Part shown: positions 32,165 through 40,201 of the stretch, piece after piece
Numbering within the stretch: position 1 is the stretch's first letter
Layout of the letters: the number at the start of each line of letters is the position of its first letter
Assembly: GCF_026017845.1 (NCBI RefSeq)
Contig: NZ_CP100416.1
Span: forward strand, 5,638,887-5,702,886
Length of the DNA: 64,000 nucleotides
Reading direction: 5' to 3'
Source: Amycolatopsis mediterranei
GTDB taxonomy: Bacteria > Actinomycetota > Actinomycetes > Mycobacteriales > Pseudonocardiaceae
Program-made: the position numbers and the translations under genes
Notes under the pieces: generated by a model
Database searches by the model: none
What the model was told of the DNA's origin: nothing
Seen by the model: the letters and a program-made list of their open reading frames with translations, nothing else

Positions 32165-32829
32165 CAGTCGTGGAAGCGGTCGGGCTGCGTCGCAGTTTCG
32201 CCCACCCCAGCGGGGACATCGAGGTGCTGCGCGGGCTGGAACTGCGGGTCGGCGCGGGTGAGCTGGTGACGGTGTCGGGCCGGTCGGGGTCGGGCAAGAG
32301 CGCGCTGCTGGCGCTGCTGTGCGGGTTCGACTCCCCCGACTCCGGCTGCGTGCTGCTCGACGGCGTCCCGATCAGCGGCGCGCCGCCGTGGCACACCTGC
32401 GCGGTGCTGCCGCAGGCGCTCGGGCTGGCCCACGAGCTGACGATCGCCGAAAACGTCGCCCTGCCGCTGCGGCTGCGCTCGGACGTCCCGCGCCCGTCGC
32501 GCTCGGCGATCGCCGAACGGGTCGCCGGCCTGCTGGACGAGCTGGGCATCGGCGAGCTCGGCGACCGCTACCCCTTGGAGGTCTCGTTCGGGCAGCAGCA
32601 GCGGGTGGCGCTGGCCCGCGCGGTCGCCGGCCGGCCGCGGGTCCTGCTCACCGACGAGCCGACCGCACACCTGGACGCCGGCTCGACGCCCCGGGTGCTG
32701 CGGTTGCTGCGCCGGTGTGCGGCGGAGGGGGCGGCGGTGATCGTGGCCACCCACGACGAGGAAGTCCACCGCATCGCCGACCGCCGCGTCCGCCTGCTCG
32801 ACGGAGTGCTCACCGCCCTGCTGGACTGA
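32161..32829 (+). CDS. ABC transporter ATP-binding protein (second)
   Basis: 222 residues. Walker A GRSGSGKSA, Walker B VLLTDEPTAHLD and H-loop ATHDEEVH are normal; the ABC signature reads VSFGQQQRVALARAV instead of LSGGQ, a mild deviation that may lower ATPase activity in one of the two composite sites. It is coupled by ATGA to the preceding gene. The last 20 bases overlap the convergent FAD monooxygenase gene. Confidence 0.92.
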   Translation: MTVVEAVGLRRSFAHPSGDIEVLRGLELRVGAGELVTVSGRSGSGKSALLALLCGFDSPDSGCVLLDGVPISGAPPWHTCAVLPQALGLAHELTIAENVALPLRLRSDVPRPSRSAIAERVAGLLDELGIGELGDRYPLEVSFGQQQRVALARAVAGRPRVLLTDEPTAHLDAGSTPRVLRLLRRCAAEGAAVIVATHDEEVHRIADRRVRLLDGVLTALLD

Positions 32830-34012
32830 CCGGATTCGCGGAGTCCGGCACACCGGCGTAGTCCGGCAGCTCGACGCCGTTGAGCGCCCGCTCGATCAGC
32901 GGCATGAGCGCCTCCATGTCGGGCTCGGCGTGCGCGGCGGCGCCGTCGCGGCTCTGCACGTGCAGCCGGCCGATTTCCTGGTTGGCCTCGACGTACGGCC
33001 GCATCCGCGTCTCGTAGGCGGCGAACCCGGCCTCGGGGTCCCACCCGGCGGCGGCCAGTTCGCCGGCCAGCAGGTAGGCGCCGACCAGGGCCAGGCCGGT
33101 GCCCGCGCCGGACATCGGCGAGGAGCAGAAGGCCGCGTCGCCGATCAGCCCGACCCGGCCGGCCGACCAGCGGTCCATCACCACCTGGGCGACCTGGTCG
33201 AGGTAGAAGTCCGGGGTGTCGTCGAGGTGCGCGAGGATGCGCGGGGCTTGCCAGCCCAGGCCGGCCATCCGCTCCCGCAGCAGGTTCTTCTGCGCTTCGA
33301 TGTCGCGGTGGTCGACGTCGAAGCCGTCCGCCGGGAAGGACAGCATGGCCATCGCCCGGGTGGGATCCTTGAGGGGCCGCAGGCCGGCGGACCGCCCGGA
33401 CCCCGGCTCCTGGTAGTCGATCATCCAGCGCTCCAGCCCGAACTCGTTGGGCACGCTGTAGAAGGCCAGGACGAGCCCGAGGTGGCGGAGGAACCGCTCG
33501 CGCGGCCCGAAGACCATCCCGCGCAGGGCGGAGTGCAGTCCGTCCGCCCCGATCACCAGGTCGAAGCGCCGCCGGTCGCCCTTCGCGAAGGTGACGTCGA
33601 CCCCGTCCGCGTCCTGGCCGAGTTCGGCGATCCGGTCGTCGAAGACGTACTCGACCTCGTCGCACGTGTCGTCGTGGAGCACCTGGGACAGGTCTCCGCG
33701 CAGGATCTCGATGTCCGCGATGTAGCCGTCGCCGCCGTTGTCCTCGGCGCTGAAGGTCTCCAGCACGTTCCCGTCGACGTCCACGGTGTGCGCGCCGGCG
33801 GTCTCGGTGCGGGCCGCGCGCACCGCGGCGTCCAGCCCCATCCGCTTGATGACTTCCTTGGCCACCCCGCGCGCGTCCACCGCCTGCCCGCCGGGACGCA
33901 GCCCGGGGGCCCGTTCCACGACGGTCACTTCGGCGCCCCGCCGCCGCAGCCAATGGGCCAGCGCGGGTCCCGCGATGCTCGCCCCGGTCACCAACACCCT
34001 GTTCCCGCTCAC
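32810..34012 (-). CDS. FAD-dependent monooxygenase (PHBH/UbiH-like)
   Basis: 400 residues from the GTG at 34012 with GGGGGGA upstream. N-terminal GxGxxG-like FAD motif VLVTGASIAGPALAHWLRRRG (Gly-x-x-x-x-Gly-Pro variant), the DG motif VIGADGLHSALRG near 160 and GD motif GRVGLIGDAAFCSSPMSGAGTGLALV near 285-310. These are typical class A hydroxylases like those tailoring antibiotics or breaking down aromatics and tetracyclines. It is divergent from the VOC gene with a 146-bp shared promoter. The substrate is unknown. Confidence 0.9.
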   Translation of the reverse strand: MSGNRVLVTGASIAGPALAHWLRRRGAEVTVVERAPGLRPGGQAVDARGVAKEVIKRMGLDAAVRAARTETAGAHTVDVDGNVLETFSAEDNGGDGYIADIEILRGDLSQVLHDDTCDEVEYVFDDRIAELGQDADGVDVTFAKGDRRRFDLVIGADGLHSALRGMVFGPRERFLRHLGLVLAFYSVPNEFGLERWMIDYQEPGSGRSAGLRPLKDPTRAMAMLSFPADGFDVDHRDIEAQKNLLRERMAGLGWQAPRILAHLDDTPDFYLDQVAQVVMDRWSAGRVGLIGDAAFCSSPMSGAGTGLALVGAYLLAGELAAAGWDPEAGFAAYETRMRPYVEANQEIGRLHVQSRDGAAAHAEPDMEALMPLIERALNGVELPDYAGVPDSANPVSPAGR

Positions 34013-34158
34013 CGCGGTCCCCCCATCGCCGTCGGATGCCGGTCCGGAGTGTAGCGGCGGTGGCCGCACCAACCGATCAGGAATCGAGAAGCGCTGGTCA
34101 ACGGGCCGGGAATAGCGTCGTACCCGTACCGCAGACCACGACTTCAGGAGCACCGAAG

Positions 34159-34512
34159 ATGAGCACCCAGGGGATCAAGACCGTCCTGCACCCCGTCACC
34201 GACCTGGCCGCCGCCAAGGCCGTCTACTCCGCGCTGCTCGGCATCGAGCCGCAGGCCGACGCGCCCTACTACGTCGGCTACGACGCCGGAGGCCAGCACA
34301 TCGGCCTGGTGCCGAACGGTGCGCAGCAGGGCATGACCGGGCCGGTGACCTACTGGCACGTCGACGACATCGAGGCGAAGCTCGCCGAGGTGACCGCGGC
34401 GGGCGGGACGGTCAAGGACGAGCCGAAGGACGTCGGCAACGGGCGCCTGGTGGCGACCTTCACCGACGCCGACGGCAACGTCCTCGGCGTGCTGCAGGAC
34501 GCACAGGGCTGA
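34159..34512 (+). CDS. VOC (glyoxalase/bleomycin-resistance) family protein
   Basis: 117 residues, CAGGAG before the ATG at 34159. It has a single VOC module with paired beta-alpha-beta-beta-beta units: KTVLHPVTDLAAAKAVYSALLG and VTYWHVDDIEAKLAEVTAAGG, ending TFTDADGNVLGVLQD with the usual metal or hydrogen-bond Asp/Glu positions partly replaced. Dimers act as lyases, dioxygenases or drug-binding proteins. It is divergent from the monooxygenase, whose substrate or product it may bind. Confidence 0.85.
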   Translation: MSTQGIKTVLHPVTDLAAAKAVYSALLGIEPQADAPYYVGYDAGGQHIGLVPNGAQQGMTGPVTYWHVDDIEAKLAEVTAAGGTVKDEPKDVGNGRLVATFTDADGNVLGVLQDAQG

Positions 34513-34515
34513 GAC

Positions 34516-35355
34516 CTAGTCGAGTGCGGTGGCCCGGCTGACCTCCTCCCAGGCGGCCAGGTCCGCCGCGACGGTCTCGTGGTGGGCGCGGATGGCTTCG
34601 ACGGCGTCCGCGCCCAGCGCGAGCCGCAGCGGCGCGTCGTCGCTGCCGACCGCTTGGACGATCGCCGCGGCCGCCTTGGCCGGGTCGCCGGGCTGGGTGC
34701 CGTCCATGTTTTCGACCGCTTCGCGCGTTCCGCCGGTCGACACCGCGTAGGCGTCGATCGTGCGGGAGCGGTGCATGCGGCCGCCGCCGAACTCGGTGCG
34801 GAACGCACCCGGCTCGACGATCAGCACCTTGACCCCGAACGGCGCCACCTCCGCGGCCAGCGCCTCCGACATGCCTTCCAGGGCGAACTTCGCCGCGCAG
34901 TAGGCGCCGAAGCCGGGCAGGGACACCTGGCCGCCCATCGAGCTGATCTGCACGACCGTGCCGCTGCCCTGCGCGCGCAGGTGCGGCAGCACCGCCTTGG
35001 TGACCGCGACCGCGCCGAAGAACATCACGTCCAGCAGCGCGCGCAGCTCGTCCATGGTGAGTTCTTCGACCGCGCCGACCGAGCCGTTGCCGGCGTTGTT
35101 GACCACGACGTCGATCCGGCCGAACGCCTCGAGCGCGGCCTTCACCGCCGCATCGATCTGCCCGGCGTCGGTGACGTCCAGTGCGGCGGTCCGGAGCCGG
35201 TCGCCGCCGCGGTCCAGCAGTTCTTCGAGGGTTTCCGGGCGGCGGGCGGTGGCCAGCACGCGGTCGCCCGCGGCCAGTGCGGCCAGCGCGATCTCCCGGC
35301 CGAAGCCGGCGGAGCAGCCGGTGATCAGCCAGACGCGGCCGTCGGTGTTCGTCAT
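34516..35355 (-). CDS. Short-chain dehydrogenase/reductase
   Basis: 279 residues, complete classical SDR: cofactor loop TGCSAGFGREIA (about 13-24), NNAG at about 90-93, catalytic Ser in ISSMGG and YCAAK (Tyr-x-x-x-Lys near 155-159). The basic residue after strand 2 (ATARRPE) suggests NADP(H). It is divergent from a LysR regulator that probably controls it. The C-terminus is 60 residues longer than minimal SDRs. Confidence 0.92.
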   Translation of the reverse strand: MTNTDGRVWLITGCSAGFGREIALAALAAGDRVLATARRPETLEELLDRGGDRLRTAALDVTDAGQIDAAVKAALEAFGRIDVVVNNAGNGSVGAVEELTMDELRALLDVMFFGAVAVTKAVLPHLRAQGSGTVVQISSMGGQVSLPGFGAYCAAKFALEGMSEALAAEVAPFGVKVLIVEPGAFRTEFGGGRMHRSRTIDAYAVSTGGTREAVENMDGTQPGDPAKAAAAIVQAVGSDDAPLRLALGADAVEAIRAHHETVAADLAAWEEVSRATALD

Positions 35356-35386
35356 CTTCGTTTCCTCCCAGTGCTTTCCTCCCTTC

Positions 35387-35399
35387 CATCCTGGGGATG
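35387..35399. promoter_or_regulatory. Possible LysR operator in the SDR/LysR gap
   Basis: CATCC-TGG-GGATG, a 13-bp palindrome in the middle of the 97-bp divergent gap. LysR regulators usually bind such interrupted dyads next to their own gene; no second copy is available to support it. Confidence 0.3.
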
Positions 35400-35452
35400 A
35401 TCACGGCCGCGGCGCCAACACCGATGTCCTGCCGCGGCTACAGTCTGAGCCT

Positions 35453-36355
35453 GTGACCCCCGAGTTGCGGCAGCTCCGCTACTTCGTCGCCGTCGCCGAG
35501 GCGACCAGCTTCACCCGCGCCGCCGCCGGCCTGCACCTCGCGCAGCAGTCGCTGTCCCAGCAGATCACCGTGCTGGAACGGGCCCTCGGCGTCCGGCTGT
35601 TCGACCGCGACGCGCGCGGGGCGCGGCTGACCGCCGTCGGCCGGCTGTTCCTGCCCGAGGCCCGGGCGGTGCTGGCGCGCGCCGAGGAAGCCGTCGCGAC
35701 GCTCGGGCGGGCGGTGCGCGGCGAGATCGGCGACGTCCGGCTCGTCTTCCTCGCGACGACGGCGAACTACCTGCTGCCGCCGGTGGTCCGCGCGGTGCGG
35801 GAGCGGTTTCCCGGGCTGGCGGTGACCACGGCGGAGGCATCGATCGCCGAGCTCGTCGAGGGCCTGCGCGAGGGCCGGTTCAACCTGGCGTTCACCCGGC
35901 CGCCGCTGGTCGGCGACCTGGTGTCCCGGACGCTGCTGACCGAAGAGGTGTGCGCCGTGCTGCCCACCGGCCACCCACTGGCCGGACGGGCCTCGCTGAA
36001 GCTGGCCGACCTGGCGGACGAACCGTGGGTGCTGACCCCGCGCGGCAGCTGGGAGCCGTGGCACCGCGGTTACGACGCCGACTTCGCCGCGGCCGGCTTC
36101 ACCCCGCGGGTGGTGCAGCGGGCCGCCACCGTGCAGGGCCTGCTCGGGCTGGTCGCGGCCGGGGTCGGCGTCACCCGGCTGGCCCGTTCGTCGCACAGCC
36201 TCCGCCGCACCGGCGTGGCGTTCGTCCCGCTGGAGGGCGATGTCGCCCGCACGGAACTGGTGTGGGTGCCGGGCAACGACAACCCGGCGGTACGGTCGAT
36301 CGCCGACGTCGCGGCCGAACTGGCGGCGGCCACGGACCTGACTCAGGCGGGCTGA
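35453..36355 (+). CDS. LysR-family transcriptional regulator
   Basis: 300 residues from the GTG at 35453. N-terminal HTH: LRQLRYFVAVAEATSFTRAAAGLHLAQQSLSQQI (about 5-38) followed by LERALGVRLFDRD. The effector domain begins near 90 with GDVRLVF. It is divergent from the SDR gene and by family habit should regulate it. Its 3' end overlaps the rhodanese gene by 13 bases in convergent direction. Confidence 0.93.
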   Translation: MTPELRQLRYFVAVAEATSFTRAAAGLHLAQQSLSQQITVLERALGVRLFDRDARGARLTAVGRLFLPEARAVLARAEEAVATLGRAVRGEIGDVRLVFLATTANYLLPPVVRAVRERFPGLAVTTAEASIAELVEGLREGRFNLAFTRPPLVGDLVSRTLLTEEVCAVLPTGHPLAGRASLKLADLADEPWVLTPRGSWEPWHRGYDADFAAAGFTPRVVQRAATVQGLLGLVAAGVGVTRLARSSHSLRRTGVAFVPLEGDVARTELVWVPGNDNPAVRSIADVAAELAAATDLTQAG

Positions 36356-36678
36356 CCGCTTTCGGTGGGCAGGCCGGCGCGCACCCAGTCCTCGATGCCC
36401 GCGGCGTACTTGCGGACGTCGGTGTAGCCCAGCCGGGCCAGCTGCGCGGCGACCTGGCCACTGTTGGCACAGGCGGGGTTGGAGCAGTAGGTGACGATCG
36501 CGGCGGCCTTGTCCGGCAGCAGCCGGGGCGCCTCGGCCGCGACGTCGCCGGCGACGAGGTTGATCGCTCCCGGCAGGTGCTGTGTCGTGTAGGAGGACTC
36601 GGGCAGCGCGTCGACGAGGACGAGGGTGCCGTCGGCGAGCCCGGCGCGGACCGCTTCGCGGTCGATGGTCTCGGTCAC
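36343..36678 (-). CDS. Single-domain rhodanese-like sulfurtransferase
   Basis: 111 residues from the GTG at 36678, with AAGGGAAA upstream. Typical strand and loop order: LVLVDALPESSYTTQHLPGAINL and the active-site loop TYCSNPACANSGQ, where the first Cys (near 75) is the catalytic one. It lies 11 bases after the azoreductase gene and is probably co-transcribed, under the TetR regulator further right. The pair may form part of an electrophile or thiol stress response. Confidence 0.88.
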   Translation of the reverse strand: MTETIDREAVRAGLADGTLVLVDALPESSYTTQHLPGAINLVAGDVAAEAPRLLPDKAAAIVTYCSNPACANSGQVAAQLARLGYTDVRKYAAGIEDWVRAGLPTESGQPA

Positions 36679-36689
36679 GGTTTTCCCTT

Positions 36690-37319
36690 TCAGAAGGTCT
36701 TGGCGGCGTCGCGGGCGGCCGCGTCGGCGACCCGGCCGAGTTCGCGGGCGTCGCCGGTGAGAGTGGGGTGGAACCGGACCTCGGTGACGTCGTCGATGCC
36801 GGTCCAGTTCAGCCAGCCGGTGAAGAACGGCGACTGGAAGTCGGCGCCGAACTCCGGGCCGAGGCCGGGGGCCCACACGGCGCTGGTGTAGATGACCGCG
36901 GCGCGCTTGCCGCGGCCTTCGAGCAGGCGCCGGTAGCCGGTGACCGGGTCGACGCCGAAGATCCAGCCGGGCTGGGACACGACGTCGACGAACTGCTTGA
37001 GCACGTACGGCACGCCGGAGTTCCACATCGGCACGCTGAACAGGATCCGGTCGGCGGCGTCGAACCGGGCGAACGCCGCCTGCGCGGCCGCCCAGGCTTC
37101 GGCTTCCCCGCCCTGCGGGGTCCCGCCGCCGAAGACGGTCATCTTGGCGCGGGCCGCGGCCGGGCCGAACGCGGGAAGCGAGCCGTCCCAGAGGTCCCAC
37201 TCGTCGACGTCGGCGTCCGGGTGGAGGCTGCGGTAGGTGTCCAGGAAAGTAGCTGCCAGGCGCAGCGATGCGGACTCTTCCCCTCGTGGGGACGCGGAAA
37301 TGTGCAGCAGATCGGGCAT
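36690..37319 (-). CDS. FMN-dependent NADH-azoreductase-like flavoprotein
   Basis: 209 residues of the AzoR/flavodoxin-like family: LLHISASPRGEESASLRLA with FMN phosphate-binding Ser/Arg near 7-18, VPMWNSGVPYVLKQFVD (about 95-111) and YTSAVWAPG. Such enzymes reduce quinones and azo compounds with two electrons. Upstream, a palindrome and a divergent TetR gene suggest induction by quinone-like inducers. Confidence 0.9.
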   Translation of the reverse strand: MPDLLHISASPRGEESASLRLAATFLDTYRSLHPDADVDEWDLWDGSLPAFGPAAARAKMTVFGGGTPQGGEAEAWAAAQAAFARFDAADRILFSVPMWNSGVPYVLKQFVDVVSQPGWIFGVDPVTGYRRLLEGRGKRAAVIYTSAVWAPGLGPEFGADFQSPFFTGWLNWTGIDDVTEVRFHPTLTGDARELGRVADAAARDAAKTF

Positions 37320-37364
37320 GCCGGGGCTCCTCGGACGGGTGCCGGCTTTCGCCGGGCGAAGAAT

Positions 37365-37378
37365 CGGACTAGAGTCCG
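37365..37378. promoter_or_regulatory. TetR operator between azoreductase and regulator
   Basis: CGGAC-TAGA-GTCCG, a perfect dyad, ending 3 bp before the TetR ATG and 45 bp upstream of the azoreductase ATG. The position fits repression of both directions. Confidence 0.55.
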
Positions 37379-37381
37379 CTT

Positions 37382-38014
37382 ATGTCCTCGAACCGTAGCG
37401 GACCGCAGTCCGCTTCGTCAACGCCCGCCGAGCTGCCGGTGCTCGGCGCCCCCGTCCGCGAGCGGGCGGACGCCGCCCGCAACCGGATCCGGGTCCTGCA
37501 AGCCGCCGAGAAACTCTTCGCCGAACGCGGCGTCGACGCGGTCACCATGGACGACGTCGCCGGGGCCGCCGGCGTCGGCAAAGGCACGCTCTACCGCCGT
37601 TTCGGCGACAAGAGCGGCCTCGCCATGGCCCTGCTCGACCAGCGCGAACGCGAGCTGCAGGAACAGATCCTCACCGGCCCGCCGCCCCTGGGCCCCGGCG
37701 CGGAACCCGCGGACCGCCTCGGCGCGTTCATCGAGGCCTACCTCGACCTCCTCGACCGGCAGCTGGACCTCGTCCTGCTCTCCGAGACCGCCACGACCGG
37801 CGCCCGGTTCCGGACCGGCGCGCACACCCTGTGGCGGCAGCACTGCCGGCACCTGCTCGAAACCGGCGGCGCGGACGGTGCCGGGATCGCCGCGGACGTC
37901 CTGCTCGCGGCCCTCTCCGCCGAGCAGGTCCGGCACTGGCGGCGGGACCGGGAGATCAGCTCGGCGGCGCTGGCGCAGTCCCTCGTCCGGCTGGTGCGGA
38001 CGTGGCTGCCGTGA
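37382..38014 (+). CDS. TetR-family regulator
   Basis: 210 residues. HTH in the N-terminal domain: RIRVLQAAEKLFAERGVDAVTMDDVAGAAGVGKGTLYRRFGDKSGL (about 35-80). The C-terminal ligand domain is helical with VLLSETATTGARF. It starts 3 bp from the palindrome, so it likely represses itself and the azoreductase-rhodanese operon. A 30-residue Ser/Pro-rich extension precedes the HTH. Confidence 0.92.
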   Translation: MSSNRSGPQSASSTPAELPVLGAPVRERADAARNRIRVLQAAEKLFAERGVDAVTMDDVAGAAGVGKGTLYRRFGDKSGLAMALLDQRERELQEQILTGPPPLGPGAEPADRLGAFIEAYLDLLDRQLDLVLLSETATTGARFRTGAHTLWRQHCRHLLETGGADGAGIAADVLLAALSAEQVRHWRRDREISSAALAQSLVRLVRTWLP

Positions 38015-38066
38015 CGCACGGTGTCCGAAGCCGGAGCCGATCACCCGATCCGTAGAATCGACGGCA

Positions 38067-39146
38067 ATGCGACGTCTTCGGTGGTACTGGGGAGCCCTCG
38101 TCCTCGCGTGCGTGGCCTTGCTGGCCGGGTCCTTCGTCTTCTTCGGCTCCGAAAGCGAGCCCGGGCAGCCGCAGCCGCGGCAGGGCCCGCCGGGCACCGG
38201 CCCGCTCACCGTCGTCGCCATGGGTGACAGCACCGTCTCCGGCGAAGGCGCCGGCCAGTACACCGCCACGACCAACGGCCAGGGCGGCAACTGGTGCCAC
38301 CGCTCCCCCAACGCCTTCGCCGGGAAGATCGCCGCCCCCGGCATCACCGCGCACGTCAACCTCGGCTGCTCCGGCGCCCCCGCCGAGCAGGTCGCGCTCG
38401 GTGACGTCAAGCAGTGGACCGAGGGCTCGCAGGCGCAGCAGCTGGCCGCGCTGGTGAAGGACCACCGGGTGGCCGCGGTGGTGATCGCGGTCGGCGCGAA
38501 CGACGAGCCGAAGTTCTCCAACCAGGTCAACGACTGCTTCAAGGCGTGGTTCGACGCCGGCGGCCCGCCGTGCAGCACGGCACTGAAGCAGACCTGGCAG
38601 TCCAAAGTGGACGCGATGGTGCCGAAGGTGGCGAAGGCCGTCTCCGACGTGAAGGCGGTGCTGGCCGCCGCCGGTTACGTCCCGGCGGACTACCAGCTGA
38701 TCCTGCAGTCCTACGCGGCCCCGATCGGCCCGGACCTGCCGGAGAACCTGCGCACCCTCGACGGCTGCCCGTTCCGCACCGAAGACCTGCGCTGGATCGC
38801 CCAGACCGGCATCGGCGTGTTGTCCTCCGGCCTGAAGGCGGCCGCCCGGCAGACCGGGGCCCGCTTCCTGGACCTGGCCAAGGCGGGCGTCAAGCACGAG
38901 GCCTGCAGCGGCGGCGCGAACCCGGCGACGGAGTGGTTCACCCGGCTGACGCTGCAGCTGGCCGACCTCGCCCAGGCCGAGCGCGCCGGGCACGCGCTGC
39001 AGGAGTCGTTCCACCCCAACGCCGCCGGCCACGCGGCGATCGCCAACTGCCTGACGGAGTTCATCGCGGCCAAGGACGGCAATGCCTCCTGCCTGGCCGG
39101 CGCGGACGGCAAGCTCCACGCGGTCCCGGAGGTCGTGGCCCGCTGA
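38067..39146 (+). CDS. Membrane-anchored or secreted SGNH hydrolase
   Basis: 359 residues. A hydrophobic N-terminal segment (about 7-26) without a clear cleavage site, then the block I motif AMGDSTVSGEGAG (Ser55), GNWCHRSPNAF, block III VAVGANDEP and block V FHPNAAGH with the catalytic His. This layout matches GDSL-type esterases/lipases of actinomycetes. Cys pairs (WCH...GCSG, CFK...CS, GCPF, ACSG, NCL...SCL) suggest disulphides outside the cell. Stand-alone gene, 52 bases after the TetR gene. Confidence 0.88.
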   Translation: MRRLRWYWGALVLACVALLAGSFVFFGSESEPGQPQPRQGPPGTGPLTVVAMGDSTVSGEGAGQYTATTNGQGGNWCHRSPNAFAGKIAAPGITAHVNLGCSGAPAEQVALGDVKQWTEGSQAQQLAALVKDHRVAAVVIAVGANDEPKFSNQVNDCFKAWFDAGGPPCSTALKQTWQSKVDAMVPKVAKAVSDVKAVLAAAGYVPADYQLILQSYAAPIGPDLPENLRTLDGCPFRTEDLRWIAQTGIGVLSSGLKAAARQTGARFLDLAKAGVKHEACSGGANPATEWFTRLTLQLADLAQAERAGHALQESFHPNAAGHAAIANCLTEFIAAKDGNASCLAGADGKLHAVPEVVAR

Positions 39147-39161
39147 CCCCGAGGGCCGGTT

Positions 39162-39186
39162 CGCGTACCGACTCTCCGGGTACGCG
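39162..39186. terminator. Hairpin between SGNH hydrolase and toxin genes
   Basis: CGCGTACC-N9-GGTACGCG, 8-bp perfect stem, between two convergent genes and 2 bp from the toxin stop codon. Confidence 0.6.
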
Positions 39187-39188
39187 GG

Positions 39189-39488
39189 TCAGAGGTCGAG
39201 GGCGGCCCGCAACGCGATGTCGATGCGCTCCTGGACGTCCTGGTCGATCTCGGCGATCCGCTCGTCGAACCACGGGCGGTAGAGCCGGGTCAGGTTGAGC
39301 GTCGACACCCAGTAACGGGCGTCGACCGCCACGCCGAGGATGTCCATCGGGTCGCGATCGAGGAGCTCGGTGCCGAGCAGCCAGGGCCGTTCGGACTCGT
39401 TCACCCCGTCCGAGGACAGCAGCACCACCGTGCGCTGCCGGGCCGGATCGGTCGGGGGGTGGTACGTCCAGACTTCACCCCTGCGCAC
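39189..39488 (-). CDS. MazF/PemK-like toxin
   Basis: 99 residues. The N-terminus MRRGEVWTYHPP and strand RTVVLLSSDGVNES are typical of the PemK/MazF SH3-like barrel; the Arg near position 3 and the Ser/Asp pair after the second strand are at usual active-site places. The C-terminal helix is DERIAEIDQDVQERIDIALRAAL. It overlaps the antitoxin by 14 bases. Family members cut mRNA at short sequences. By sequence alone it could also be an inactive relative. Confidence 0.75.
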   Translation of the reverse strand: MRRGEVWTYHPPTDPARQRTVVLLSSDGVNESERPWLLGTELLDRDPMDILGVAVDARYWVSTLNLTRLYRPWFDERIAEIDQDVQERIDIALRAALDL

Positions 39489-39699
39489 GCAGATCCTTTT
39501 CCGCCGCGTTGCGCTCGGCCTCGTCCGATTCCGCGACGGCCGGTTCCGGCCTCTGCGGGGTGTAACCCGTGCGCACCGCCTCGCGCCTGGCCGCCTTCGA
39601 CAGCCAGGAGGAGACCGAGATTCCGTGGGCTTTCGCGGCTCGTTCGGCGAATTCCAGCGCGCCGCTGTCCAGCGAAAGAGTGACCTTACGTGTTGCCAT
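39475..39699 (-). CDS. Ribbon-helix-helix antitoxin
   Basis: 74 residues. MATRKVTLSLDSGALEFAERAAKAHGISVSSWLSKAARR is an Arc/MetJ-type ribbon-helix-helix; the Glu/Ala-rich tail (PEPAVAESDEAERNAAEKDL) is the expected disordered toxin-binding end. AAAAGG precedes the ATG. Three TACC repeats (39699, 39706, 39711; GGTA on the coding strand) over the start could be autoregulatory half-sites. Confidence 0.78.
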   Translation of the reverse strand: MATRKVTLSLDSGALEFAERAAKAHGISVSSWLSKAARREAVRTGYTPQRPEPAVAESDEAERNAAEKDLRAQG

Positions 39700-39745
39700 A
39701 CCTTTTACCGTACCAGCGCCCCGGCCGCCGGACGGAGCGCCGGTG

Positions 39746-40201
39746 TCAGAACGTCGGCGAACGTCCCTCGAACGGCGTAGAGAGCACCACCGTCGTCCGG
39801 GTGGACACCTTAGCCGCCTCCCGGATCCGGCGCAGCAGGTCCTCCAGGGCCAGCGGCGACTGGACGCGCACCAGCAGGATGTAGGACTCGTCGCCGGCCA
39901 CCGAGTAGCACGACTCGATCTCCTTGATGTGCTGGATCCGCTGCGGGTAGTCGTCCGGCGCCGCCGGGTCGTTGGGCGTCAGCGAGATCAGCGCCGTCAG
40001 CGGGAGGCCGATCTGCTCGCCGTCGAGCCGCGCGGTGTAACCGAGGATGACCCCGCGCTGCTCGAGGCGGCGCACCCGCTGGTGCACCGCCGACACCGAC
40101 AACCCGACGCGCTCGGCGAGGTCGGTGAAGCTGCGCCGCCCGTCGGCCGCGAGTTCCTGGACGATCGACTGGTCCAGCGGCTCCAGGCCGCCGGGCGTCA
40201 T
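39746..40201 (-). CDS. Lrp/AsnC-family transcriptional regulator
   Basis: 151 residues: HTH (LDQSIVQELAADGRRSFTDLAERVGLSVSAVHQRVRRLEQRG, about 8-50) followed by the RAM ligand domain (ALISLTPN, IESCYSVAGDESYILLVRV). ATGA overlap with the upstream peptidase gene couples the two. Lrp regulators sense amino acids, so it may connect peptide breakdown to amino-acid levels. Confidence 0.92.
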   Translation of the reverse strand: MTPGGLEPLDQSIVQELAADGRRSFTDLAERVGLSVSAVHQRVRRLEQRGVILGYTARLDGEQIGLPLTALISLTPNDPAAPDDYPQRIQHIKEIESCYSVAGDESYILLVRVQSPLALEDLLRRIREAAKVSTRTTVVLSTPFEGRSPTF

